Shown piece after piece: positions 1-7,923 of a stretch of 46,808 nt of DNA. Source of the DNA: CAYRTV01 sp046483285 (GTDB lineage Bacteria; Acidobacteriota; Aminicenantia; Aminicenantales; Aminicenantaceae). The stretch spans positions 1 through 46,808 of the forward strand of contig JAWODN010000003.1 in the NCBI GenBank assembly GCA_046483285.1, written 5' to 3'. Made by a program: the position numbers and the translations under genes. Position 1 is the stretch's first letter. Every line of letters begins with the position of its first letter. The notes under the pieces were generated by a model. That model worked only from the letters and a program-made list of their open reading frames with translations, was not told where the DNA came from and made no database searches.

Positions 1-173
1 AGCGTTCATTCTCATTACGGCCTGCATACTCGCCAAGTCGCCATGCGACCCTCTTCATCAGAGGCTTTGAAGATTTCGTCGCCTCCACCTTCACTCCGAT
101 TGCTTCCGGCTGGAGCGACCTTTGCCGGGTGGGGTTGTCTCCCACTGAAGGTTCGCGCCTTCTCACGGCGCAC
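1..173 (-). mobile_element. Probable group II intron, 5' portion (truncated by window edge)
   Basis: Read on the minus strand from position 173 leftwards, the sequence begins GTGCGCC, matching the GUGYG 5' boundary of bacterial group II introns. It continues as a dense series of short helices: GCGCC/GGCGC immediately, GTGGG-AGACAA-CCCAC next, then a longer GTCGC...GCGAC arm. This fits domain I of such an intron, which folds into a self-splicing ribozyme. The rest, including any reverse transcriptase and domain V, would lie left of the window. The upstream flank (174-187) is the TTATTCA end of an interspersed repeat found intact elsewhere here. A different structured RNA or another repeat module remains possible. 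The open frame across this stretch shows no protein character. Confidence 0.5.
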
Positions 174-345
174 TGAATAATTCAGGTTAGAAAATCGTTG
201 CGGCCATGGGAGCGGGAGATGGATCGCCGCCCCCATGGCAACAGTTCAAAAGTGATTGTCATGGTTCACGGTGTATTATACTCATGATGAATTCATAAAA
301 AAATGGTAGAGGGGGCCTCTCATCATTCAGGCTAATAATAATAAG
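174..345 (+). repeat. Interspersed repeat copy 1 (modules B and A)
   Basis: It starts with TGAATAATTCAGG, the inverted form of the CCTGG-N-TTATTCA end. Module B (about 187-240, ggttagaaaatcg... and gagatggatcgccgcc) follows, then module A (about 250-296), which contains GTGTATTATACTC and ends ...GATGAATTCA. TAAAAAAATGG then begins at 296, as in the 119-bp unit, but diverges quickly. Module B recurs at 46431-46482, and in inverted order at 9304-9341; module A recurs at 9247, 24711, 43330, 44095 and 46605. No gene is seen between 1 and 332. Confidence 0.75.
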
Positions 346-964
346 GGGCCAGATAGGGAATACTATAATTTTCACGGACTTTTTTAACAGCTTTTCTCCG
401 GATAAGACGCTTCAATTCTTCGCCGCCGGTCAATTTATGTTCATCTTTGATTTCTTTTTCCAGCAGCGCTTTTTTCTTGCGGGGAAAATTCTGCCAAATA
501 AGGTCATCTATTTCCCGGTCCCATTCCTCCAGTTCCTCTTCTCCCACGCCGCGGCTGTTTAAATGCCTGGACACTTCCAAAAAAAACGGAACAAGATAAC
601 CCGTCTCCTTCGGAACTTTTTTAAGAAATTTTTCTGCCGCTTCACGGACCGCTTTCTTTTTCTCATTTTCATAAGAGCGGGAGGAGCTCCGTCGAAGGCT
701 CCCCACCTGCCGTTCTTGATATTGGGTGAATTTGCGCATCACGGATTTATGACAGCTGTTTAAAGATAATTTTTTTTTCATCCCAGGAGAGCAATACTTA
801 AAGGCTGTCTCTATCCCTTCCAGAACAACCCGCAGGGGAATCCGCCTCTTTTCCCAGCTCCTGATCGCCTCAGTTTCCCGGGAAGACACCACGAAAGGGG
901 CCCCTCTCAACTGAAACAGCCTTTTTGCGATAGCCTGGTAGTAGCTCTCCCGGTTATTGTTCAT
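332..964 (-). CDS. Hypothetical protein (210 aa), lysine/arginine-rich
   Basis: I do not recognise this family. The protein is basic and apparently all-helical, with no signal peptide or membrane segment. The N-terminal third (YYQAIAKRLFQLRG... then SWEKRRIPLRVVLEGIETAF) reads like a small helical or winged-helix-type domain. The middle is rich in K and E and could form a coiled coil, and the C-terminus ends in a tyrosine-rich tail. AAGGA lies just before the ATG at 964. It is the last gene of the minus-strand series guaA-dnaE-receiver-coaX, 113 bp after coaX, with a repeat remnant between them. A nucleic-acid-binding role is conceivable only from the charge and is not shown. Confidence 0.75.
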   Translation of the reverse strand: MNNNRESYYQAIAKRLFQLRGAPFVVSSRETEAIRSWEKRRIPLRVVLEGIETAFKYCSPGMKKKLSLNSCHKSVMRKFTQYQERQVGSLRRSSSRSYENEKKKAVREAAEKFLKKVPKETGYLVPFFLEVSRHLNSRGVGEEELEEWDREIDDLIWQNFPRKKKALLEKEIKDEHKLTGGEELKRLIRRKAVKKVRENYSIPYLAPYYY

Positions 965-973
965 ATTCCTTAC

Positions 974-1065
974 CCTGACCTATTCATAAAAAATAGTTCG
1001 GGCGGACCGGATCTCACCGCATCTGCCGGCTTGCGGCTCGTCGCAGTGAAAGGGCCGCGACTTCC
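974..1065 (+). repeat. Interspersed repeat copy 2 (CCTGACC...TTCA plus module D)
   Basis: CCTGACCTATTCA is followed by TAAAAAATA and then directly by module D (ggcggaccggatctcaccg...cttgcggctcgtcgcagtgaa). At 42938-43131 the same outer sequences flank a 119-bp inverted-repeat unit. Copy 2 therefore looks like a collapsed or never-occupied version of that site. Module D also occurs at 43065-43131, and inverted at 9525-9588. Confidence 0.7.
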
Positions 1066-1077
1066 TCAAAAAACACA

Positions 1078-1857
1078 TCACAACAACCGCCTTCGCCGGT
1101 TTTTTTCATATATCAGTCTCAGACCTTCCAGCACCAGGTGCGGTTCATATCCGTCGATCTCTTCAATTTCATCAAAAATCATAGAAGCGGCTCCTCCGGT
1201 GGCAACCACCTTAACCCCTTCTCCCAATTCGAGCTTGATCTCTTTTATGATCGTTTTGACCAGGCCGACATAACCGAAATACAGCCCGGAATGCATGCTG
1301 GCAATGGTGTTTTTTCCAATCGCCCGGGGGACTTTTTTCAATTCAATCCGGGGAAGCTTCGCCGTTTTCAGATAGAGCGCCTCAGCGGAAATGTGAATTC
1401 CGGGGGCAATGGCTCCCCCCAGATAATCTCCTGAAGAGGAAATGGCGTCAAAGGTGGTGGCGGTTCCGAAATCCAGCACAATGCACGGCGTTCCATATTT
1501 TTCCCGCGCCCCCACCGCCGAGGCGATTCTGTCGGCCCCGACTTCCTGGGGGTTATCGTATAAAATCGCGATACCGGTCTTCAATCCCGGCCCCACCACC
1601 AGCGTCCGGATTTTAAAAATTTCCAGGATGACCTTTTGAAATATGGGAGTCAGAGGGGGAACGACACTGGAAATGATCCCATCATCCACATCTTTCTCTT
1701 CCAGCTTTGATAGAGAAAAAAGATTGTGAAGCAGGACTTTAAATTCATCACAGGTTCTTTTCCGGTCCGCCTTTATTTTCCAATTCTGCACCAGTTTGTC
1801 CTTCTTGAAAACACCGACGGCTGTGGTGGTATTCCCGATGTCAACCGTTAAAAGCAT
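1078..1857 (-). CDS. coaX: Type III pantothenate kinase
   Basis: It phosphorylates pantothenate with ATP, the first step of coenzyme A synthesis, in the cytoplasm. Type III enzymes (ASKHA fold) are unrelated in sequence to E. coli CoaA and need a monovalent cation. The N-terminus MLLTVDIGNTTTAVGVF is the phosphate-binding loop. GADRIA (about 107-112) and VLDFGTATTFD (about 127-137) carry the conserved acidic and substrate residues. GGAIAPGIHIS and VATGGAA are further family motifs. The length of 259 aa is normal. The ATG at 1857 is preceded by AGGGAGGG. It lies 181 bp after the degenerate receiver gene; that gap holds only a short GCCGGA/TCCGGC hairpin just after the receiver stop. Confidence 0.95.
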   Translation of the reverse strand: MLLTVDIGNTTTAVGVFKKDKLVQNWKIKADRKRTCDEFKVLLHNLFSLSKLEEKDVDDGIISSVVPPLTPIFQKVILEIFKIRTLVVGPGLKTGIAILYDNPQEVGADRIASAVGAREKYGTPCIVLDFGTATTFDAISSSGDYLGGAIAPGIHISAEALYLKTAKLPRIELKKVPRAIGKNTIASMHSGLYFGYVGLVKTIIKEIKLELGEGVKVVATGGAASMIFDEIEEIDGYEPHLVLEGLRLIYEKNRRRRLL

Positions 1858-2038
1858 GCTTTCCCTCCCTGGGAAAATCTATGATGCGAGAAGAGACGAT
1901 CACCTCTTGACTCTTTTTATGTTTGAGAATCAACCATGCCTGGCGTTGGCCGATGAACAAGAGTCGACCCAGCGCAATTTAGACATCTTTTCGCACAAAT
2001 TGCCCCAGAAGGCCGCGCCGGAGAAAATATCCGGCGGC

Positions 2039-2632
2039 TTATTCTCCGCCTTTCCCTTCATTCTTCTGATCAACCCCGGAGTTCGGGCGCGCTGAAAGTC
2101 TTTTCTCAAGTTCACGTTCCGCCTCTAAAACCTCCTTCCTCACCATCCGGGTGATGTTTTCCCGAAATTCTTTTTCTTTTTCCTGCCAGGCTTTTTGGAA
2201 CCGGGAATCAAAATCCGCGGAATCTATCCATTCCGGTTCCTCCGGAAGAGTCCGCGGGGCTGATTGCTCGTCCAGAAGACGCTTAACCCGGGATGCTAAA
2301 GCCCCTGAATCAATGGGGGCTCGAATCATGTCTTCAAAAAACAGGCCGGATAATTGAGATTGATCCACTTCCTCAAAGACTCCGATCAAAAAAAACAAGG
2401 GAATATGTCGGAATTTATCCTCACTGCTCAAATCCCGGGCCAGGGTGTATCCACTCTTGCCCGGCAGAGAGATTCCCAAGAGAACGGCATCCGGTTCGAT
2501 TTCCGTTGCCAGCTCCATCACATCTCTTCCGTCCCGGGACGTGTAAACGTCAAACCCCGCGGATTGAAAAGATATCTGTATGGCTTCCAGCAGGGACATG
2601 CTGGCATCCGCCCCTAAAACTCGCCGTTTCAT
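2039..2632 (-). CDS. Degenerate receiver-domain protein (pseudo-response regulator)
   Basis: Residues 1-120 align with a CheY-like receiver (RRVLGADASMSLLEAIQ..., PDAVLLGISLPGKSGY), but the phosphorylation site is gone. The Asp expected in PDxVLLDxSLPG is Gly53. The N-terminal acidic pair is reduced to Asp9-Ala10, the Thr/Ser of strand 4 is replaced in PLFFLIG, and the strand-5 Lys is Ala in IRAPI. The C-terminal 75 residues form an acidic then basic amphipathic helix with many E and K. The ATG at 2632 is used because GGAGG lies just upstream; an in-frame ATG at 2653 has no such support. It follows dnaE in the same direction. It probably acts as a phosphorylation-independent scaffold or binding protein; its partner is unknown. 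Confidence 0.85.
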   Translation of the reverse strand: MKRRVLGADASMSLLEAIQISFQSAGFDVYTSRDGRDVMELATEIEPDAVLLGISLPGKSGYTLARDLSSEDKFRHIPLFFLIGVFEEVDQSQLSGLFFEDMIRAPIDSGALASRVKRLLDEQSAPRTLPEEPEWIDSADFDSRFQKAWQEKEKEFRENITRMVRKEVLEAERELEKRLSARPNSGVDQKNEGKGGE

Positions 2633-2690
2633 CCATCCTCCTCTAGAGCCCAAAACCGTTTGGTCCGGCTTTCAAGGCTGGTTCCCCGGA

Positions 2691-2741
2691 CTGACCTGGA
2701 TGATGAGCAGGCCGGTTCCGCCGCAAGTGCAGGGAGCCGGG
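2691..2741 (+). repeat. Module E repeat remnant
   Basis: The stretch ctgacctggatgatgagcag then ggttccgccgcaagtgcagg-gagccgg resembles 9188-9234 on the same strand. It also resembles the inverted copies near 15871-15917 and 20071-20122. It lies between the dnaE stop and the receiver gene. Confidence 0.5.
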
Positions 2742-2776
2742 CTCAGGCAAACACACCGGATCACCAGCCAATCCGG

Positions 2777-5700
2777 TCAATACTCCACATGGACACACTT
2801 TTCACCCAACAAATCTTCTAAACGCCTGGTTAATTCCCGGGAAGGCTTAACCGCCTGAATCTCAACGGATTGAACCGTAACCCGGTATCCGTTGCCGCTT
2901 TCCAGAGCGAAAATCACCGGGCAGTCTCCCGGATTTTCTTCCAGTACGCTTTTTAGTTTAGAATAAACCTCTTTTTCTAATCCCGGCAGATGAATCCTCA
3001 AAAATAACCGCTTGGCCAATCTTTCCAACGCCGCATTCAGGGGGTAAACCGCCGACATAATGATTCGGGGGGGGTCTGCCTCCCCCTGCACCTGGCCGAT
3101 AAGAAAAACAAGATTATCCTCTGTTATGATATCATAATATTTTTGATAAGAATCGGGGAAGGCCACCACTTCGGCCCTGCCGTTCATATCCTCCAAAACA
3201 AAAGTGGCCATTCTTTCATCCCGGCGGGTTTTCAAAGACCGAACCGACATGACGATTCCAGCCAGCTTGACTTCTCCCTGAACAGGGGCCCCGGCATCCA
3301 GTTCAGAAATTGAATGACTGACCAGATTCCGGATTTGCTTTTTAAACTGGGCCAAAGGATGGCCTGTGAAATAAAAACCCAGCGCTTCTTTTTCAAAACT
3401 CAATAATTCCGATTTTTCCCATTCCGGCATGTTTTCGATTTCAGGGGGAACTTCAGGAGGCTTCATGTGCCCGGAACCGAACAGAGTCGCCTGGCCGGAA
3501 TTCCTTATCTTAGAAAAATCATGGGTATATTCGATCATCAAATCGAGGCATTGATATAAATGGGAACGCTTCCATCCCAAGGAATCCAAAGCTCCTGCTT
3601 TAATCAAACTCTCTATAACTTTCCGGTTAAATGATTTTGGTTCTATCTCCCGGCAGATGTCAAAAGGGGAAGAGAACTTCCCTTTCCGCTCGCGCACTTT
3701 GATTATTTCCCGAACCGGGCCTTCCCCCAGGTTTTTGACGGCGGCCATGCCGAAACGGATGGCGCCGCCGTCCACTTGAAAATTCAAGCCGCTGGCATTG
3801 ATATCAGGAGGAAGGACCGGAATGCCCATCTCCCGGCATTCATTGATATATTTAACCACCTGTGAGGTTACTCCCCGCTCCGCTTCCGAGGTCATAAGAG
3901 CCGCCATATAATGAAGCGGAAAATGCGCCTTCAAATATGCGGTTTGAAAAGCAAGGTAAGCATAAGCGGCACTGTGAGACTTGTTGAACCCATATCCGGC
4001 AAAATAATCGATTTTCTCGAAAATTTTCTGGGCGTCAAGTTTAGAAAAGCCCTTATTCTGCGCCCGGGTCATAAACCGTTTTTTCATGGATTTCATCACG
4101 GATTTTTTCTTTTTTCCCATCGCCTTGCGGAGAAGATCGGCCTCCGCCAAAGAAAAGTCAGCGATATCGGTGGCGATCCGCATAACCTGCTCCTGGTATA
4201 CAATCAGACCGTTGGTTTCCCGCAGAATCGGCTCCAGTTCCGGAAGGTCGTATTTAATCATTTGAGGATTGGATTTGCGTTTGATAAAATCCTCGGTCAT
4301 TCCGCTCTGAAGAGGTCCGGGCCGGTAAAGCGCATTCAGGGCGATCAAATCCCGGAAATTTTCCGGCCGGTAGCGCCGGAGAAGGTCCTTCATTCCCGAG
4401 CTTTCAAATTGAAAAACTCCGTCTGTATTTCCTTTTTGGAAAACAGCAAAAGTCTTTTCATCATCCAAGGGAACGGCTTCCAAATCAATGTTTTGCCCGG
4501 TATCCTTTTTGACTTGGTTGACGGTGTCTTGGATGACGGTGAGATTGCGCAGGCCCAGAATATCCATTTTTAAAAGTCCAATGGATTCCACATCCTGCAT
4601 GGGGAATTGAGTGGTCACTTCATGCCGCGTGGACTGATACAAGGGCACGAACTCCACCAGGGGGCGGGGAGTGATGACAATCCCGGCGGCATGAGTGGAG
4701 GGGTGGCGGACCTGCCCTTCCAGCCGCTGGGCCACTGACAGCAATTCCTTGATTTTAGGCTTCTCCTCCGCCCAGGCTTTGAGTTGGGGGATTTTTTGGG
4801 AAGCCGCCGCGATGGTGGAATCCTCTCCCATGGCCGGAATCATCTTCGCCGCCTTATCCACTTCCGGCAGCGGGATTTCCAAGGCCCTCCCCACGTCCCG
4901 GACAGCCTGGCGGGCCGCCATGGTCCCGAAGGTGATGATTTGGCAGACATTATCCTGACCGAATTTTTCTTTAACATAGGAAATCACTTCATCCCGGCGC
5001 CGCCCACAGAAATCAATATCAATATCCGGCAGGCTGATTCTTTCAGGGTTCAAAAACCGCTCAAACAACAAGTCATACTCCAGGGGATCCAAGGCGGTGA
5101 TCCCCAGGCTGAAAGCCAATAAGCTGCCGGCTGCGGAACCCCTTCCCGGCCCCACCGGGATCCCCCGCGCCCGGGCTTCCCGGATTATATCCCAAACAAT
5201 CAGAAAATATCCTTCGAATTCCATTTCCCGGACCAGTTTGATTTCTCTTTCCAAACGGGCTTGGTATTCTCCCGGCGAAGGCAGTTCTCCCCGGTTGATC
5301 CGGGGCTCAAGAATTTTCATTTTTCTGCGGAAGCCTTCCTCCACAACCTGTTGAAAATAGGTGCTCACCGGGAGGCGGCCGGGAGGTTCAAAATGAGGCA
5401 GGAAGTACTGGCTGGCAGAAAGATCAAACTCACACCGGGAGGCGATGTCCAGTGAGTTTCTCAGGGCATCCGGCACATTATGAAACTTTTCTTCCATTTC
5501 TTCCGCTGTTTTGAAGTAAAATTCTTGAGAACCGAAACGAATCCTGTCTTTATCCCTGACTTTTTTATTTGTCTGAATGCACAAAAGCACATCATGGCTT
5601 TCCGCATCATTTTTTTCTAAATAATGGACATCATTAGTCACAATCAACGGAAGATCCATTTTCCGGGCTAACTGAATCAAGTGGGGATTGATTCTTTGCT

Positions 5701-6253
5701 GCGGCTCAAGGCCGTGATCCTGAAGCTCAATAAAGAAATCCCCTTCCGCAAAAATCTCCCGGTAATCCCGGGCTGCTTCCTCGGCCAGTGTGTTTTGATC
5801 GTGGACTAAATGATCGCTGACTTCGCCTTTAAGGCACCCGGAAAGTGCGATTAATCCCCGGCTGTGTTGAGCCAGCAGCTTCTTATCGACCCGTGGGCGG
5901 TAATAAAAACCATCCAGGTAGCTGCGGGTGATAAGCCGGCAGAGATTTTTATATCCCTCTTCATTTTTGACTAAAAGGACCAGGTGATAATGGTTGACGC
6001 CGTTGGGACCGGCTTTTTTCTCGCGATGATCCCGCGGAGCCACATAAACTTCACATCCCAGGATGGGTTTGATGCCCCTGTCTTTAGCTTTCTGAAAAAA
6101 TTGAACGGCCCCGAAAATATTTCCGTGGTCCGTCACGGCCACCGCCGGCATTCCTTGATTCACCGCAGCATCCAGCAATTCATCTATATTCAGGGCGCCA
6201 TCCAGAATGCTGAATTCGGTATGATTGTGCAAGTGAACAAAATTTGACGCCAT
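2777..6253 (-). CDS. dnaE: DNA polymerase III subunit alpha
   Basis: This is the catalytic subunit of the replicative polymerase. The PHP domain opens the protein (FVHLHNHTEFSILDGA, residues 5-20). The C-family polymerase core carries GPGRGSAAGSLLAF and the catalytic PDIDIDF. Further conserved blocks include YQEQVMRIA and FNKSHSAAYAYLAF. A C-terminal OB-fold follows (KLAGIVMSVRSLKTRRDERMA). The length of 1158 aa is typical of DnaE. No DEDD exonuclease domain is inserted, so it is not a PolC type. It starts 43 bp after the guaA stop in the same direction, with GGGGAAGG upstream, so the two are probably cotranscribed. The PHP motif looks intact, which is compatible with intrinsic proofreading, but that is inference. 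Confidence 0.97.
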   Translation of the reverse strand: MASNFVHLHNHTEFSILDGALNIDELLDAAVNQGMPAVAVTDHGNIFGAVQFFQKAKDRGIKPILGCEVYVAPRDHREKKAGPNGVNHYHLVLLVKNEEGYKNLCRLITRSYLDGFYYRPRVDKKLLAQHSRGLIALSGCLKGEVSDHLVHDQNTLAEEAARDYREIFAEGDFFIELQDHGLEPQQRINPHLIQLARKMDLPLIVTNDVHYLEKNDAESHDVLLCIQTNKKVRDKDRIRFGSQEFYFKTAEEMEEKFHNVPDALRNSLDIASRCEFDLSASQYFLPHFEPPGRLPVSTYFQQVVEEGFRRKMKILEPRINRGELPSPGEYQARLEREIKLVREMEFEGYFLIVWDIIREARARGIPVGPGRGSAAGSLLAFSLGITALDPLEYDLLFERFLNPERISLPDIDIDFCGRRRDEVISYVKEKFGQDNVCQIITFGTMAARQAVRDVGRALEIPLPEVDKAAKMIPAMGEDSTIAAASQKIPQLKAWAEEKPKIKELLSVAQRLEGQVRHPSTHAAGIVITPRPLVEFVPLYQSTRHEVTTQFPMQDVESIGLLKMDILGLRNLTVIQDTVNQVKKDTGQNIDLEAVPLDDEKTFAVFQKGNTDGVFQFESSGMKDLLRRYRPENFRDLIALNALYRPGPLQSGMTEDFIKRKSNPQMIKYDLPELEPILRETNGLIVYQEQVMRIATDIADFSLAEADLLRKAMGKKKKSVMKSMKKRFMTRAQNKGFSKLDAQKIFEKIDYFAGYGFNKSHSAAYAYLAFQTAYLKAHFPLHYMAALMTSEAERGVTSQVVKYINECREMGIPVLPPDINASGLNFQVDGGAIRFGMAAVKNLGEGPVREIIKVRERKGKFSSPFDICREIEPKSFNRKVIESLIKAGALDSLGWKRSHLYQCLDLMIEYTHDFSKIRNSGQATLFGSGHMKPPEVPPEIENMPEWEKSELLSFEKEALGFYFTGHPLAQFKKQIRNLVSHSISELDAGAPVQGEVKLAGIVMSVRSLKTRRDERMATFVLEDMNGRAEVVAFPDSYQKYYDIITEDNLVFLIGQVQGEADPPRIIMSAVYPLNAALERLAKRLFLRIHLPGLEKEVYSKLKSVLEENPGDCPVIFALESGNGYRVTVQSVEIQAVKPSRELTRRLEDLLGEKCVHVEY

Positions 6254-6296
6254 TTTTCTTTTTACCTTCCCCCGATCATCCTATCTGGAGGGCCTT

Positions 6297-7829
6297 CTAT
6301 TCCCATTCAATTGTTCCGGGAGGTTTAGAGGTGATATCATAAACCACCCGATTCACTTTCTCAACTTCATTGACAATCCGGTTGGATATCCTGGTTAAAA
6401 GCAGAGGGGCGGAAGGGAACCAATCGGCTGTCATTCCGTCCCGGCTTTGAACCAGCCGGACGGCCACCACCCAATGATAAGTCCGCTTGTCCCCCATAAC
6501 GCCTACGGTTTTTACCGGCAATAAAATGGCGAAGGCCTGCCACAATTCCTCATACAAGCCCGCCTTTTGAATTTCTTCCGCCACAATGGCGTCGGCTTCC
6601 CTGACTGTTTTTATGCGCGCGGCCGTCACCTCTCCGATGATGCGAACCGCCAGGCCCGGGCCTGGAAAAGGATGCTGTTGAATAAAATCCTCTTCCACTC
6701 CCATCTCCCGGCCTAATTTTCTGACTTCGTCCTTGAAAAGCTCCCGCAGCGGTTCGACCAGCCGGAATTTCAAACTTTCCGGGAGGCCGCCCACATTATG
6801 ATGGGATTTTATGCTGTCCGAAGGTCCCTTGACCGGATTGCTTTCAATAACATCAGGGTAGATGGTGCCCTGGGCGAGAAAATCAACTTGGCCAATTTTC
6901 CGGGCTTCCTGCTCAAATATGCGGATAAATTCTTTTCCGATAATTTTCCGCTTCCTCTCCGGAGAAACCACCCCTTTCAATTTTGTTAAAAATTGAGAGG
7001 AGGCATTCACCACATTCACGGTCAATCCGAAACGGTTTTTAAATTTTTCCAGAAGTTGCGGATATTCCCCTTTTCTCAAGAGCCCGTTATCAACAAAAAC
7101 GCACACCAGCCGGTCTCCAACGGCCTGGTTCACCAGCAGCGCCGCCACCAGAGAATCAACGCCGCCGCTCAGTCCGCAGATCACATTTTGACCGCCGACT
7201 TGTTCGCTGATTTCCCTCACTTTTTTCTGGACAAATGATTCCATGTTCCAGTCCGGTTTCAGAGCGGCCTGTTTAAAAAGGAAATTAGAAAGAACTTTCT
7301 GTCCTTGATCCGTATGAATCACTTCCGGGTGAAACTGAACCCCGAAAAATCCTTCCCCCCGGTTTTCGATAACCGCAGTATCACAATTTCCGGTGGCTCC
7401 GGTGACTTTGAATCCTTCCGGGATCTTTCCAACCCTGTCACCATGACTCATCCAAACCCGGGAGCCGTCTTCAACTCCGGAAAGCAGGCCCTGCGCATCT
7501 TTTACCTCCAGAGAGGCAAAGCCATATTCTCTTTTTTGGGAAGACACCACACCTCCCCCTAAAATATGCGCCATCAGCTGCAAGCCGTAACAAATTCCCA
7601 GAACCGGCACCCCCAAAAGGAAAATTTCCTTCCCGACCCGGGGCGCCCCCCCATCATACACACTGCCGGGACCGCCGGAAAGGATGATCGCTCCTGGATT
7701 TTTCTCCTTGAGATCCTCCAGCGGAGTGGAAAAAGGCTGGATTTCTGAATACACACCCATTTCTCTGATTTTCCGGGCAATGAGCTGGGTGTACTGGGAA
7801 CCAAAATCCAGGACGATAACGTGACTCAT
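6297..7829 (-). CDS. guaA: GMP synthase (glutamine-hydrolysing)
   Basis: It converts XMP, ATP and glutamine to GMP. The N-terminal class I amidotransferase has its nucleophile in LGICYGLQL (Cys80), and its His/Glu pair in GVQFHPEV. The ATP pyrophosphatase domain has the P-loop SGGVDSLVAAL. The C-terminal dimerisation/XMP-binding region ends with the characteristic KPPGTIEWE. The length of 510 aa is normal. It is the first gene of the minus-strand series and diverges from apgM across 94 bp. The ribosome binding site is weak. Confidence 0.97.
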   Translation of the reverse strand: MSHVIVLDFGSQYTQLIARKIREMGVYSEIQPFSTPLEDLKEKNPGAIILSGGPGSVYDGGAPRVGKEIFLLGVPVLGICYGLQLMAHILGGGVVSSQKREYGFASLEVKDAQGLLSGVEDGSRVWMSHGDRVGKIPEGFKVTGATGNCDTAVIENRGEGFFGVQFHPEVIHTDQGQKVLSNFLFKQAALKPDWNMESFVQKKVREISEQVGGQNVICGLSGGVDSLVAALLVNQAVGDRLVCVFVDNGLLRKGEYPQLLEKFKNRFGLTVNVVNASSQFLTKLKGVVSPERKRKIIGKEFIRIFEQEARKIGQVDFLAQGTIYPDVIESNPVKGPSDSIKSHHNVGGLPESLKFRLVEPLRELFKDEVRKLGREMGVEEDFIQQHPFPGPGLAVRIIGEVTAARIKTVREADAIVAEEIQKAGLYEELWQAFAILLPVKTVGVMGDKRTYHWVVAVRLVQSRDGMTADWFPSAPLLLTRISNRIVNEVEKVNRVVYDITSKPPGTIEWE

Positions 7830-7885
7830 GTTCCGATTTTAGCAAAGCGAGGGGTGAATGGCAAAATGTAATCAGGAAAAGCCGA

Positions 7886-7917
7886 TTGACTTCCCCCCCT
7901 GATTTCTTTACCATAAT
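7886..7917 (+). promoter_or_regulatory. Putative promoter of apgM (near-leaderless)
   Basis: TTGACT at 7886-7891 is followed after 17 bp by TACCAT (7909-7914), with CATAAT at 7912-7917 as an alternative -10. The apgM ATG is at 7924 and has no Shine-Dalgarno sequence. If this promoter is real, the mRNA leader is only a few bases or absent. Confidence 0.35.
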
Positions 7918-7923
7918 TTTATA

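Noticed and set aside
15..236. Open frame of 73 codons on the minus strand
   Set aside because: It runs across the intron candidate and repeat module B; it has no protein-like features.
1930..2115. Possible frameshifted continuation of the receiver gene
   Set aside because: It overlaps the receiver's own C-terminus in another frame. The receiver ends naturally at its stop and the extra frame has no motif.
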